Below, piece after piece: positions 8,293 to 16,660 of a stretch of DNA of 45,385 nt. Below the pieces are notes generated by a model, which saw only the letters and a list, made by a program, of their open reading frames with translations, made no database searches and was not told the DNA's origin. How positions within the stretch are numbered: the first letter of the stretch is position 1; every line of letters begins with the position of its first letter. The stretch lies in the NCBI RefSeq assembly GCF_000337735.1, contig NZ_AOHX01000039.1, positions 129,651 through 175,035 on the forward strand, read 5' to 3'. Both the position numbers and the translations under genes were made by a program. The DNA is from Natronorubrum sulfidifaciens JCM 14089. Lineage in GTDB: Archaea; Halobacteriota; Halobacteria; Halobacteriales; Natrialbaceae.

Positions 8293-9090
8293 TTAGGCCT
8301 CGAGCGCGAGGCCGGCTTCCGTAAGCGCTTCCTCGGTCGAGAGATCGTCGTGAACGACGCCGGCTACGGCGCGGGCGATCGCTTCGGGATCGTCGTGCTG
8401 GAAGATCGATCGCCCCATCGAGACGCCTGCGCCGCCGGCGTCCATCACACCGCGGACCATTTCGATCGTCTCGCGGTCGGTTCCTTTCGAGCCGCCGGCA
8501 ATGACGACCGGGAGCCGGGTCGACTCGACGACGTGCTGGAAGCTCTCGGCGTCGCCGCTGTAGCCCGTTTTGACGATGTCCGCGCCGAGTTCCTCGGCGA
8601 GTCGGACTGCATGCCCGAGCGCTTCGGGATCTTCGGAGTCGACACCCGGACCGCGCGCGTAGGCCATCGCGAGCACTGGCATCCCGAACTGTTTCGCGGT
8701 CGCCGTGACTTCCGAGAGCTGGGCGATCTGGTCTGGCTCGTGGTCCGAACCGACGTTGATGTGGAAGGAAACGGCGTCAGCGCCGACGCGGACGGCCTCC
8801 TCGACGGTGCCAGTCATGCGCTTGTCGTTTTCGTCGGGGCCGATCGTCGTCGAGCCGTTGAGGTGGACGATGTAGCCTTTCCCGTTTTTGTTGTCGTGGA
8901 CGCGAGGCGCGATGCCTTTCTGCGTGAGGACTGCGTCGGCTCCACCGCTGGTGACGCCATCAATCGTCGATTCGATGTCTTTCAGCCCCTGGCAGGCACC
9001 GATCGTGATGCCGTGGTCCATCGGGACGATTACGTACGTGTCGTTTGTGCCGATTCGATCGAGTCGTGCGTCGATTCCTGTCGTAGTCAT
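8293..9090 (-). CDS. aroA': 2-amino-3,7-dideoxy-D-threo-hept-6-ulosonate (ADH) synthase
   Basis: Class I aldolase/transaldolase-like enzyme that starts the archaeal alternative shikimate pathway, producing ADH, the substrate of DHQ synthase II. The protein has 265 residues, the family length. Visible features include the VPMDHGITIGACQGL opening, which carries the conserved Asp-His-Gly, the FHINVGSDHE strand, the ADIVKTGYSGD segment with the Schiff-base Lys, and the phosphate-binding VIAGGSKGTDRE and GGAGVSMGRSIFQ loops. It follows trpA by 24 bp on the same strand and so is probably the last gene of a trpC-trpB-trpA-ADH synthase transcript, linking entry to and exit from the aromatic pathway. 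Confidence 0.95.
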   Translation of the reverse strand: MTTTGIDARLDRIGTNDTYVIVPMDHGITIGACQGLKDIESTIDGVTSGGADAVLTQKGIAPRVHDNKNGKGYIVHLNGSTTIGPDENDKRMTGTVEEAVRVGADAVSFHINVGSDHEPDQIAQLSEVTATAKQFGMPVLAMAYARGPGVDSEDPEALGHAVRLAEELGADIVKTGYSGDAESFQHVVESTRLPVVIAGGSKGTDRETIEMVRGVMDAGGAGVSMGRSIFQHDDPEAIARAVAGVVHDDLSTEEALTEAGLALEA

Positions 9091-9114
9091 TGCGGGAGTG
9101 TAGCAAGCTTGCCG

Positions 9115-10140
9115 TTATGGCTGTTCTGGTTCCGGGGCATCGATCTCGATATCGTTACCCTCATTGCCACCGCGGATCGCACCGCGTTTGAGTTCCTCGG
9201 CTTTGGCCTCGAGCGCCGGCGCGGGGTCGTCGCTTTCGGCGACGATGTCGATGAGCGCGCTGCCGACGATGACGCCATCCGCGCCGGCTTCGATGATCTC
9301 GGCCGCGTGGTCGCCCTCGCTGACGCCGAAGCCGACCGCCTTCGGAACGCCGTCGGAATTCGGTTCCGAAACGTCGTACTCCTCGAGCCGGGTCAGGCTG
9401 TCGTGGGTCGCGTTCGAGACGTCCGCGCGCGCGCCCGTCGTCCCGAGCCGGGCCTGCACGTAGACGAAGCCCGACGCCTGCGACATGATCCCCTCGAGTC
9501 GGTCGCCCTCGGTCGTCGGCGCGACGATGAAGACGAGGTCGAGGTCGTGGTCGTCACAGGCCTCGCGAAGCGGCTCTGACTCCTCTGCGGGCAGGTCGGG
9601 AACGATGATCCCCGAGAGGCCGGCCTCGGCCGCACGCTCGACGAACGGCCGCACGTCGGGTTTGCTCTGCGGCGGCGCCGCATCGCTATCCGAGGCGCGT
9701 GGCGCCTCGCTGTCCCCGTACTGGAGGATCATGTTATAATACGTCATCACCAGCAGCGGGGCCTCGGTCTCGAGGTCGTCGACGAGTTCGAAGAAGCCGG
9801 CTGGCGTCGTCCCGGCGTCGAGCGCGCGGTTGATCGCCGCCTGAATCGTCGGCCCCTCCGCGATCGGTTCGGAGAAGGGCAGGCCGAGCTCGATCAGGTC
9901 CGCGCCACCGCGGTCGAGGGCTTCGACGTACGCTTTGGTGTCCTCGAGCGATGGATCGCCCGCGGTGAGATAGGTGATGAGCGCGGGGTGGTGCTCGCGG
10001 ATGGCCGCTTCAATGTCGCTGCCGAACTGCTCGCCGCCGTCGGCTCGCAGTTCGCCGCTCGCGCTCGCGGGTTGCTCTGTCCCGTCGCTCCCCGCTCTCC
10101 GAGGATCGTCTTCCATCGGTCGTCGATCCTCGCCACTCAC
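9115..10140 (-). CDS. trpA: Tryptophan synthase alpha subunit
   Basis: Cleaves indole-3-glycerol phosphate to indole and glyceraldehyde 3-phosphate and channels indole to TrpB. The protein has 341 residues, longer than the usual 260-280. The extra length comes from a hydrophilic N-terminal extension of about 45 residues, a roughly 20-residue Asp/Ser/Pro-rich insert after YNMILQYG, and an acidic C-terminal tail. Catalytic signatures are [17 protein letters not shown] (catalytic Glu and Asp/Glu region), TAGDP and the phosphate site [10 protein letters not shown] plus GVIVGSAL. The first codon is GTG 10140, overlapping the trpB stop by four bases, which indicates translational coupling; an in-frame ATG eight codons later (MEDDPRR) is the alternative. 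Confidence 0.96.
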   Translation of the reverse strand: MSGEDRRPMEDDPRRAGSDGTEQPASASGELRADGGEQFGSDIEAAIREHHPALITYLTAGDPSLEDTKAYVEALDRGGADLIELGLPFSEPIAEGPTIQAAINRALDAGTTPAGFFELVDDLETEAPLLVMTYYNMILQYGDSEAPRASDSDAAPPQSKPDVRPFVERAAEAGLSGIIVPDLPAEESEPLREACDDHDLDLVFIVAPTTEGDRLEGIMSQASGFVYVQARLGTTGARADVSNATHDSLTRLEEYDVSEPNSDGVPKAVGFGVSEGDHAAEIIEAGADGVIVGSALIDIVAESDDPAPALEAKAEELKRGAIRGGNEGNDIEIDAPEPEQP

Positions 10141-11402
10141 TGGCCAAACACCTCCACGTCCGGAGCCGCCTCGAGATCACGTTTCTCGGTCTCCTCGAGC
10201 ACCGTTTCCAAGTCCTTGTCGCCGCGCCCGGAGACGTTGACGACGACGAGGTCGCCGAGTTCCTCGTGTGCCTCCTCGAGATACCCGAGTGCGTGACTCG
10301 ACTCGAGGGCAGGGATGATCCCCTCGAGATTCGAGAGGCGGTGGAAGCCGTTGAGCGCGGCCTCGTCGTCGACGCTTGCGGGCGTCACGCGCCCGATGTC
10401 GACGAGATGGGAGAGTTCGGGGCCGACGCCGGCGTAATCGAGGCCGGCGCTGACGCTGTGAGATTCCATGATCTGACCGTCCGCACTCTGGAGGAGTTTG
10501 GTCATCGCACCGTGGAGTACGCCGTCAGTCCCCGTCGAGAGCGTCGCGGAGTTGGGGGCCAGCGCGTTTTCCTCGTCGATCTCGAGACTCGAGCCGCCGG
10601 CCTCGACGGCGTAGAGGTCGACCGCGTCGTCGGGGACGAACGCGTGGAACGTCCCCATCGTGTTCGAGCCGCCGCCAGCACAGGCGACGACGCTGTCGGG
10701 GAGTCGTCCCGCCCGCTCTCGAATCTGCTCGCGGGCTTCCTGGCCGATAACGGCCTGAAAGTCCCGCACCAGTTTCGGGAACGGATGTGGGCCGACGACG
10801 GAGCCAATCACGTAGTGAGTGGTCTCGACGGTCGTCGCCCAGTCGCGCATCGTCTCGTTGATCGCCTCTTTCAGCGTGCCGCTGCCGGCCGTGACGGGAT
10901 TGACCTCCGCGCCGTTCATCCGCATCCGGTAGACGTTCGGTCGCTGGCGGTTGATGTCCGTCCGGCCCATGTAGATCTCACAGGGCATGTCGAGATGGGC
11001 CGCCGCCATCGCGGTCGCGGTGCCGTGTTGGCCCGCGCCGGTTTCGGCGATGATCCGCTCTTTGCCCATGTACTTCGCGAGCAGGACCTGTCCGAGCGCG
11101 TTGTTCAGCTTGTGTGCGCCACCGTGGACCAGATCCTCGCGCTTGAGGTAGATCTCTCGGTCGTAGCGCTCGCTCAGCCGCTCCGCACGCTGCAGCGGCG
11201 TCGGTCGGCCGCCGAAGTCGGCCATCCGCTCGCGGAACTCGTCCATGAAGCCGTCCTCGTTGTTGAGGACGTAGCGTTCGTAGGCGTCCTCGAGTTCCTG
11301 AACCGCTGGCATCAGTGCTTCGGGGACGTACTGGCCGCCGTAGTCGCCGAACGTCGCCTCGCTGTCACGCTCGCGGTAGTTGTCGTGGTCGCTCGTGCTC
11401 AT
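10137..11402 (-). CDS. trpB: Tryptophan synthase beta subunit
   Basis: PLP enzyme that condenses indole with serine to make tryptophan. The protein has 421 residues, normal for TrpB1. Visible features are the [16 protein letters not shown] opening, the PLP lysine in [35 protein letters not shown], the phosphate-binding [12 protein letters not shown] loop and the [12 protein letters not shown] segment. ATG 11402 ([11 protein letters not shown]) is chosen because a GGAG-type ribosome site lies just upstream and homologues start here; the open frame continues for 20 unrelated residues. It is 37 bp after the trpC stop and overlaps trpA by four bases. Confidence 0.97.
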   Translation of the reverse strand: MSTSDHDNYRERDSEATFGDYGGQYVPEALMPAVQELEDAYERYVLNNEDGFMDEFRERMADFGGRPTPLQRAERLSERYDREIYLKREDLVHGGAHKLNNALGQVLLAKYMGKERIIAETGAGQHGTATAMAAAHLDMPCEIYMGRTDINRQRPNVYRMRMNGAEVNPVTAGSGTLKEAINETMRDWATTVETTHYVIGSVVGPHPFPKLVRDFQAVIGQEAREQIRERAGRLPDSVVACAGGGSNTMGTFHAFVPDDAVDLYAVEAGGSSLEIDEENALAPNSATLSTGTDGVLHGAMTKLLQSADGQIMESHSVSAGLDYAGVGPELSHLVDIGRVTPASVDDEAALNGFHRLSNLEGIIPALESSHALGYLEEAHEELGDLVVVNVSGRGDKDLETVLEETEKRDLEAAPDVEVFGQ

Positions 11403-11439
11403 CGATCGTCTCCGTGCTGGTGTGGCTGGTTGCTCATGT

Positions 11440-12225
11440 CTACGTGTCTGTGGCACCCGCATCGACTAGCTGTTGCGTGTTCTCGGTTACGTCGCTGTCG
11501 CCGCCGGCGTGGTCCATGATGGCGCTGCCGACTAACAGGGCGTCGGCTCCCGCCTCGCGCATTCGCTGGACGTCGGCTGGCGACGAAATCCCGCTTTCGG
11601 CGATCACCGTCACGTCGTCCGGCACGTGGGGCGCAACTGACTCGAAGGTTTCGAGGTCCACCTCGAGTCGACCGAGATCCCGGTTGTTCACCCCGATGAT
11701 GTCGGCACCGGCCTCGAGGGCCGTCTCGAGTTCCGCGCGGTCGTGGACCTCCACGAGGGGCTGGAAGCCCCGCTCGCGCGTGGCGGTGATGAGGGCCTCG
11801 AGATCGTCGACGAAACGGACGATCAACAAGAGCAGATCGGCTTCGACGACGTCGAGTTGGTCCTCTCGGACGACGAAGTCCTTGCGGAGTACGGGGACGT
11901 CGACGGCCTCGCGGACGCGTGTCAGCGCCGCCGGCGAGCCACCGAAGTGGCTCGGCTCGGTGAGCACCGAAATCGCCGTCGCACCACCGTCGACCATCGC
12001 CTGTGCCAGTTCGACGGGGTCGTCATCACGGGTTCCGTCGGCGGTCGGACTCGTCGGTTTGACTTCAGCGATCACCGGGACACGGCCGTCGGCTTCTGCC
12101 CCAGCAATCGCGTCGGGCAGCGACTGCGCGTCTACAGCGAGTTGCGCATCTACGTCACCAGCCCGTTCCCGAGCAGCCTCGAGAATCGATGCGACTGCGG
12201 GAGCGAGCTCCGTCTCGGAGGTCAT
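11440..12225 (-). CDS. trpC: Indole-3-glycerol phosphate synthase
   Basis: TIM-barrel enzyme that closes the indole ring of CdRP. The protein has 261 residues. Signatures are [13 protein letters not shown] (catalytic Lys in the first strand), the [20 protein letters not shown] loop, [44 protein letters not shown] and [16 protein letters not shown]. It is the first gene of the minus-strand trpCBA-ADH synthase run. Its ATG lies only 4 bp from a set of three evenly spaced GTAC motifs that overlap the probable TATA box, so the mRNA is probably leaderless and regulated at initiation. The other tryptophan genes (trpD, trpE, trpF, trpG) are not in this window. Confidence 0.97.
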   Translation of the reverse strand: MTSETELAPAVASILEAARERAGDVDAQLAVDAQSLPDAIAGAEADGRVPVIAEVKPTSPTADGTRDDDPVELAQAMVDGGATAISVLTEPSHFGGSPAALTRVREAVDVPVLRKDFVVREDQLDVVEADLLLLIVRFVDDLEALITATRERGFQPLVEVHDRAELETALEAGADIIGVNNRDLGRLEVDLETFESVAPHVPDDVTVIAESGISSPADVQRMREAGADALLVGSAIMDHAGGDSDVTENTQQLVDAGATDT

Positions 12226-12228
12226 TAT

Positions 12229-12254
12229 TGTACATCAACGTACTCATATGTACA
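12229..12254 (-). promoter_or_regulatory. Candidate TRP-box operator and core promoter of trpC
   Basis: TGTACA at 12229-12234 and 12249-12254 flank a central GTAC core at 12240-12243. The three cores are spaced exactly 10 bp, one helical turn, so they lie on the same DNA face. The distal box overlaps the expected TATA position about 26 bp before the trpC ATG, on the minus strand within TTTTGTACATATG. TGTACA is, from memory, the TRP-box consensus bound by the TrpY repressor in Methanothermobacter. That a TrpY-like factor acts here is inferred. Confidence 0.6.
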
Positions 12255-12343
12255 AAAGCCTTGCGCCATACCCCGCCGACGTCGACGGCCGACCGCTGGC
12301 TGTGACCGGCGATTATTCAAGTCCCTACCCCCAAGGCACTCAC

Positions 12344-12814
12344 ATGGAGGACGTCACGGACGCCGGAATCTACGCGCGGGAATCATCGTATCTCGACCGA
12401 TACGTCCAGTTCGGTGCCGCCAGTGGGCGCGTCCTGAGCGTATCGTTTCCCACGACACCCGAGGACAACGCCGAATCTGACCATCCCGTTCTCGACCGCA
12501 TCTTCGAGTATCTCGACGGCCTCGAGGAGATCGAGTTCGACGAGGTACAGGTGGCGCTGACCGTGCCGACCGACCAGCGAGCCGTCTTAGAACAGGTTCG
12601 AGAGATTCCCTACGGCGAGCAAGTCGACGTCAGGGCGCTTGCCCGGATGACGCCCGAACTGGACCCGGATGACGAGGACGATATCATCCTCGTCCGAACG
12701 GCCTTAGACGAGAACCCGGCACCGATTCTTATTCCGGACCATCGCGTTCGCGACGGCCCGAGCGCTGCGCCCCCAGCCATCGAACAGAAACTGCGCTCGC
12801 TCGAGGGACTGTAG
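12344..12814 (+). CDS. Alkyltransferase-like (MGMT-fold) protein with Asp in place of the acceptor Cys
   Basis: A 156-residue protein whose C-terminal half resembles the DNA-binding domain of O6-alkylguanine-DNA alkyltransferases: REIPYGEQVDVRALARM matches the YGxV helix-turn-helix region and NPAPILIPDHRVRDGPSAAP matches NPxPIxxPCHRV. The acceptor cysteine is replaced by Asp (PDHRV), so it should not remove alkyl groups itself. Such alkyltransferase-like proteins can flag damage for nucleotide excision repair; that role here is an inference. The divergent gene is trpC, with 118 bp between the two starts. ATG 12344 follows a pyrimidine-rich leader; the frame is open far upstream only as a shadow of trpB and trpC. 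Confidence 0.8.
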   Translation: MEDVTDAGIYARESSYLDRYVQFGAASGRVLSVSFPTTPEDNAESDHPVLDRIFEYLDGLEEIEFDEVQVALTVPTDQRAVLEQVREIPYGEQVDVRALARMTPELDPDDEDDIILVRTALDENPAPILIPDHRVRDGPSAAPPAIEQKLRSLEGL

Positions 12815-12852
12815 CGACACAGTCGCCGTGCTCGTCGTTCGTTTTCCGACGT

Positions 12853-13206
12853 TCATTCGGCGTACCAGACGGCATAGATGTACAGTCCGATGCCGGCGAA
12901 AACGGTGATCGACGACGCCTGTCCGATCGCTGGTGTGGCGGTCAGCAGGAACGCAAACTGGAGGAGTCCACCCACGACGAGACAGGCGGCTGCACCCACG
13001 ATCGCAGAGCGGCCGCGTCCGCGACCAGCCTGTACATACAGCACCGCGCCGACGCCGACCGCGATCACGCCGAAGATGATCTCGGCTGCGATCACTGCCA
13101 GTGGATCGCCTGTGAACTGTCCGTAGACGAGCACCGCGAAGTAGAACACGATACCGAGGAAAATCAGTCGATGGGCCGACTCCGAGACGTCATCAAGGCC
13201 GTTCAT
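12853..13206 (-). CDS. Small four-helix membrane protein
   Basis: A 117-residue protein with four hydrophobic segments (LIFLGIVFYFAVLVYGQF, PLAVIAAEIIFGVIAVGVGA, AIVGAAACLVVGGLLQFAFL, SITVFAGIGLYIYAVWY) and a short basic loop (QAGRGRGRS) between the second and third. No domain is recognised. It follows the CPBP protease gene by 25 bp on the same strand and so probably forms the third gene of the lonB transcript, but no functional link is proven. Confidence 0.7.
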   Translation of the reverse strand: MNGLDDVSESAHRLIFLGIVFYFAVLVYGQFTGDPLAVIAAEIIFGVIAVGVGAVLYVQAGRGRGRSAIVGAAACLVVGGLLQFAFLLTATPAIGQASSITVFAGIGLYIYAVWYAE

Positions 13207-13231
13207 ACCCGTACTGAACGCCCCCCATGGC

Positions 13232-14188
13232 TTAGCTTTCGAGGGTTCGTGCCCACTCCACCTCGAGCCCCTCGTGGACGATGAACTCGAGGGCGTTGAT
13301 CAGGTAGTGGGCGACGACGACCACGAGGAAGCTCCCGGTAAGGATGAAGATCCCTGCGAGGACGAAGCCGAGCGCGCCCGTGACGACGATGCCGACCGAT
13401 CCCTGCATCCCGTGTCCGAGAGCGAACGCAACCGACGAGACCACGGCGAGCAACCACGGCGAAATACCGAAGCCGGCCGAGAGCACACCGATCAGCGCCG
13501 CCCGAAAGAGCAGTTCCTCGAAGACCGCGATGATGGGGAGCACAACCACTAACAGGGCTATCCAGCCCCGTGTCGACTCCGGTGCCAGCAGCTCTCGAAG
13601 CTGTTCGTCGTGTTCGAAGCCGAATCGAGTCGCCGCTGCGGCGGCGAGTTCGTTTGCGACGTAGAGAACGAGTCCGAAGACCGTCCCCAACACCAGTCCC
13701 TGCTCGAGATAGGCGGCTGAGAATTCGATTCCCAGCGCGTCGGCGGGAATCGCCGTGTAGATCACTGCGCCGAGCAAGACCAGCGCGAACAGTCCCTGTG
13801 AGAGCGCGACGTTTGCCAGGAGTTCGCCGGTCGACAGCGACCGAGGGTCGGTTTCAGCCGGCTGGCGATGTGCACCGGCGTGCTCAGACGTCATCTCTGC
13901 GGTCGGCCTCGAGGGAGCGTCCGAGAGGTCGATATCGGCGTCAGTCTCGGCCCTGAGAGCAGGCCCATGATCGTCACTCGAGTCGGCGGTGTCAGTCACA
14001 CTGTCTGAGGTAGCCGCCGGTTCGTGTGGTGGTTCCGATGGCAGTTCCGACGACGACTCGGGCGCTGACCCGTTGCTGTCGTCATCGACAGCGGTTTCAG
14101 AAAACGAAGACTGTGTCAGGTGCGATAACCCAAGCAACAACACGAGGACGACGCCCGTAATTCCAGCGAACGTCGCCCACGCAGTCAT
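13232..14188 (-). CDS. CPBP family intramembrane glutamic protease
   Basis: A 318-residue membrane protein of the CAAX-processing/bacteriocin-protection (Abi) family. All three family motifs are visible: FEELLFRAAL (EExxxR), FALGHGMQ (FxxxH) and VAHYLINALEF (HxxxN). One membrane helix at the N terminus is followed by an unusual hydrophilic, Asp/Ser/Glu-rich stretch at roughly residues 30-120, before the multi-helix protease domain. The gene begins 6 bp after the lonB stop, strongly suggesting co-transcription with the membrane-anchored Lon protease. The substrate is unknown; processing of membrane proteins or prenylated peptides is the family's general role. Confidence 0.87.
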   Translation of the reverse strand: MTAWATFAGITGVVLVLLLGLSHLTQSSFSETAVDDDSNGSAPESSSELPSEPPHEPAATSDSVTDTADSSDDHGPALRAETDADIDLSDAPSRPTAEMTSEHAGAHRQPAETDPRSLSTGELLANVALSQGLFALVLLGAVIYTAIPADALGIEFSAAYLEQGLVLGTVFGLVLYVANELAAAAATRFGFEHDEQLRELLAPESTRGWIALLVVVLPIIAVFEELLFRAALIGVLSAGFGISPWLLAVVSSVAFALGHGMQGSVGIVVTGALGFVLAGIFILTGSFLVVVVAHYLINALEFIVHEGLEVEWARTLES

Positions 14189-14194
14189 CGATCG

Positions 14195-16393
14195 TTACTG
14201 TGGGCTCGGGTTCGACCCGCTTGCGGAGCCGACGGTACTCTGTCCCTGCTCGAACGCCGTGCCAGTGATCGACTTGAGCCGGTCGAGCAGCGAGTCCTTT
14301 TCGGGTTGGCCGATGAGGGCGACCTCGAGGACTTCGCTGATGTTCGAACACGGGATGATCTCGATCATCTCCTCGTACTCGTCTTCGATCATCACGTCCT
14401 GCTCGTTGGCTTTCGGGATGATGACCGTCTCACAGCCGGCCTTGGCGGCGGCCTCGATCTTGTGGGTGACCCCACCGACCGGGAGCACGTCACCACGCAC
14501 CGACAGCGAGCCAGTCATGGCGATCGACTGATCGACCGGGATGTCCTCGAGCGCGGAGATAACGGCCGTTGCGACCGTAATCGAGGCGGAGTCGCCGTCG
14601 ACACCACCTTCGCCGGCCTGGACGAACTGGATGTGGATGTCCTTCTCCGAGAGGTTCACGTCGGAGAACTTCTTGATGATCGCCGAGACGTTCTGGACCG
14701 ACTCCTCGGCCATCTCCTTGAGTTGGCCGGTCGCGATGACCTGTCCGGGCCCCTGTGCAGGGGCGATTTCGGCCATCACGGGCAGCATGATCCCGGAGTC
14801 TTCACCCATGACAGCGAGGCCGTTAACGCGGCCCTCGACGCCGTCTTGGGTGACCTGCAGCTCGTAGTCCTTGCGCCGTTCGATGTAGTCGTCGGCGAGC
14901 TGTTGCTCGATCGAGCGCGAGCGGCGTTTGGCCTGCAGGACGTCTTCGCGGGTCGTGCTGTCGCGGTCTTCGGCGCGGGCGATGTCACCCGCGACACGGA
15001 CCAGTCCACCGAGGCTGCGGAAGTGCAGCGTCAGGTGGTTCTTCCGGCCCGAGCGACGTTTCGCCTCGAGGATGAGCTCCTCGACGGCGTCGTCGGTGAA
15101 GTGTGGCAGGCGGCCGTCGCGTTCGACCTCCTGGGCGACGAAGCGGGCGTACTTGCGTCGCATTTCGGGGGTGTCCTCGATGGTGTCCTCCATGTACACC
15201 TCATATCCGTACCCTTTGACACGGTTGCGGAGTGCGGGGTGCATGTTCTCCATCGCGTCCAGGTTCCCCGCAGCGATCATGATGAAGTCACAGGGGACGG
15301 GTTCGGTCTGGACCATCGCACCCGAGGAGCGCTCGGACTGGCCCGTGATGGCGAACTCGCCTTCCTGGATCGCCGTCATCAGCTTCTGCTGGGTGCGGAC
15401 GTCGAGCGTGTTGATCTCGTCGACGAACAGCACGCCCTTGTTGGATTTGTGGATCGAGCCGGGCTCGACGCGGTCGTGGCTCGGCGTCTCCATCCCACCG
15501 GACTGGAACGGGTCGTGACGGACGTCGCCCAGCAGCGCGCCGGCGTGGGCACCGGTCGCGTCCTCGAACGGCGCGGTGCGCTGGTTGCCGTTGTTGACGA
15601 TCATGTTCGGCACCATCGCGTCGGTGCCACGGGATGTGTAGCGGAAGATCAGCCAGACGATCCCTGCCGCGAGGATGCCAAGCAGAATGCTGGCGGGGCT
15701 GAGAATCGCATAGCCGATAATGATCGCAATGATGACCCACATCAGGATCGAGCGCATCTGGTTGCGCTTGCGGGCTTCCTCCTTGTGGGCGTCGATGATC
15801 TGTTCGCCCTTGCCTGCGGGGACGGTTCGGACCTTCGGCGCGTTACCGTCGTCCGGGTTGTGATACACCAGGACATCTTGGAGGTCCTCTTTCGGAAGCA
15901 GCTGGCTCATCGCTTTCGCCAGCATCGACTTTCCGGTCCCCGGCGAGCCAATCATCATCACGTGCCGTCGCTGCTTGGCCGCTTTGATGATGATATCCCG
16001 TGCTTCGTCCTGACCGATGACCTGATCGACGAGTCGATCCGGGACTTCGATATCCTCCGTGGAGTCGATCTTGAGACCACCGAGGAGGTCGTCCTCGGCG
16101 ATCTCGTCGTCTATCTCGACACCGGGATCGACTTCGACCGTACTCCCGAGGTCGTCGACAGTCTCGATATCGTCGTCCGCCTCGGTCGACTCGGGTTCGG
16201 GCTCGAACTCGTCGATCGGATCGTCGAACTCGTCACCGTTGCCGACGTCGTCACCTTGGTCACCGCCCTCCTCGAGCGGCGACCGGTCTCCCTGACGCGC
16301 TGGCTCCTGGTCCTGAGGCTGTGCCTGCTCCTCCTCAGGCGCAGCACCAGTAGCGTCTTCGGGAGGGTCGTCAACGTTCGTATCGTTACTCAT
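14195..16393 (-). CDS. lonB: Membrane-anchored ATP-dependent protease LonB
   Basis: Archaeal Lon protease of 732 residues. An unusually long acidic N-terminal region (about residues 1-115) precedes the AAA+ module. Walker A is GSPGTGKS at about 149-156, and two hydrophobic helices (SILMWVIIAIIIGYAILSPA and LLGILAAGIVWLIF) are inserted between Walker A and Walker B (GVLFVDEIN), which is the LonB membrane anchor. The C-terminal protease domain has the catalytic Ser in GVDGDSASITVA and the Lys in KIEAAAKAGCETV. LonB controls membrane-lipid and carotenoid enzyme levels in Haloferax and is essential there (from memory). A TATA-like element at 16432-16440 lies upstream. Confidence 0.97.
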   Translation of the reverse strand: MSNDTNVDDPPEDATGAAPEEEQAQPQDQEPARQGDRSPLEEGGDQGDDVGNGDEFDDPIDEFEPEPESTEADDDIETVDDLGSTVEVDPGVEIDDEIAEDDLLGGLKIDSTEDIEVPDRLVDQVIGQDEARDIIIKAAKQRRHVMMIGSPGTGKSMLAKAMSQLLPKEDLQDVLVYHNPDDGNAPKVRTVPAGKGEQIIDAHKEEARKRNQMRSILMWVIIAIIIGYAILSPASILLGILAAGIVWLIFRYTSRGTDAMVPNMIVNNGNQRTAPFEDATGAHAGALLGDVRHDPFQSGGMETPSHDRVEPGSIHKSNKGVLFVDEINTLDVRTQQKLMTAIQEGEFAITGQSERSSGAMVQTEPVPCDFIMIAAGNLDAMENMHPALRNRVKGYGYEVYMEDTIEDTPEMRRKYARFVAQEVERDGRLPHFTDDAVEELILEAKRRSGRKNHLTLHFRSLGGLVRVAGDIARAEDRDSTTREDVLQAKRRSRSIEQQLADDYIERRKDYELQVTQDGVEGRVNGLAVMGEDSGIMLPVMAEIAPAQGPGQVIATGQLKEMAEESVQNVSAIIKKFSDVNLSEKDIHIQFVQAGEGGVDGDSASITVATAVISALEDIPVDQSIAMTGSLSVRGDVLPVGGVTHKIEAAAKAGCETVIIPKANEQDVMIEDEYEEMIEIIPCSNISEVLEVALIGQPEKDSLLDRLKSITGTAFEQGQSTVGSASGSNPSPQ

Positions 16394-16431
16394 AGAACTC
16401 TGTTCAGTATCTGGTTCGAAGGGATTGGCAC

Positions 16432-16440
16432 TGATATACT
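16432..16440 (-). promoter_or_regulatory. lonB TATA box
   Basis: The minus strand reads AAAGTATATCAG here, about 40 bp before the lonB ATG, leaving a 5' leader of roughly 15 bases. Core-promoter match only; the transcription start is inferred. Confidence 0.5.
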
Positions 16441-16630
16441 TTCTCCATGCGGTGGATCGTGACAGTGGCTGAAACCGGCCCTCACAGCGCCCGACGGTGC
16501 CGATTGAGAATATCCGTCGTCGTTTTCATCCGATACGGTTATCGGAAAAATATGTGTCGATCGAAGCCGTGCGCGGTCGGCCACTCGAGGCGCCGACAAA
16601 CCGGCGCGTTCGAATCACAAACTCGCCACG

Positions 16631-16638
16631 CTTATACA
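16631..16638 (+). promoter_or_regulatory. nadM TATA box
   Basis: CTTATACA is centred about 26 bp before ATG 16661, which predicts transcription starting at or next to the start codon (leaderless mRNA). Confidence 0.55.
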
Positions 16639-16660
16639 CACTGCACGAACAGTTCACGGC

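Noticed and set aside
14306-16462. 718-codon open frame on the plus strand
   Set aside because: It is the exact antisense of lonB, with a biased composition (runs of Leu, Val and Asp) and no domain. GC-rich codon bias makes long antisense frames common in haloarchaea.
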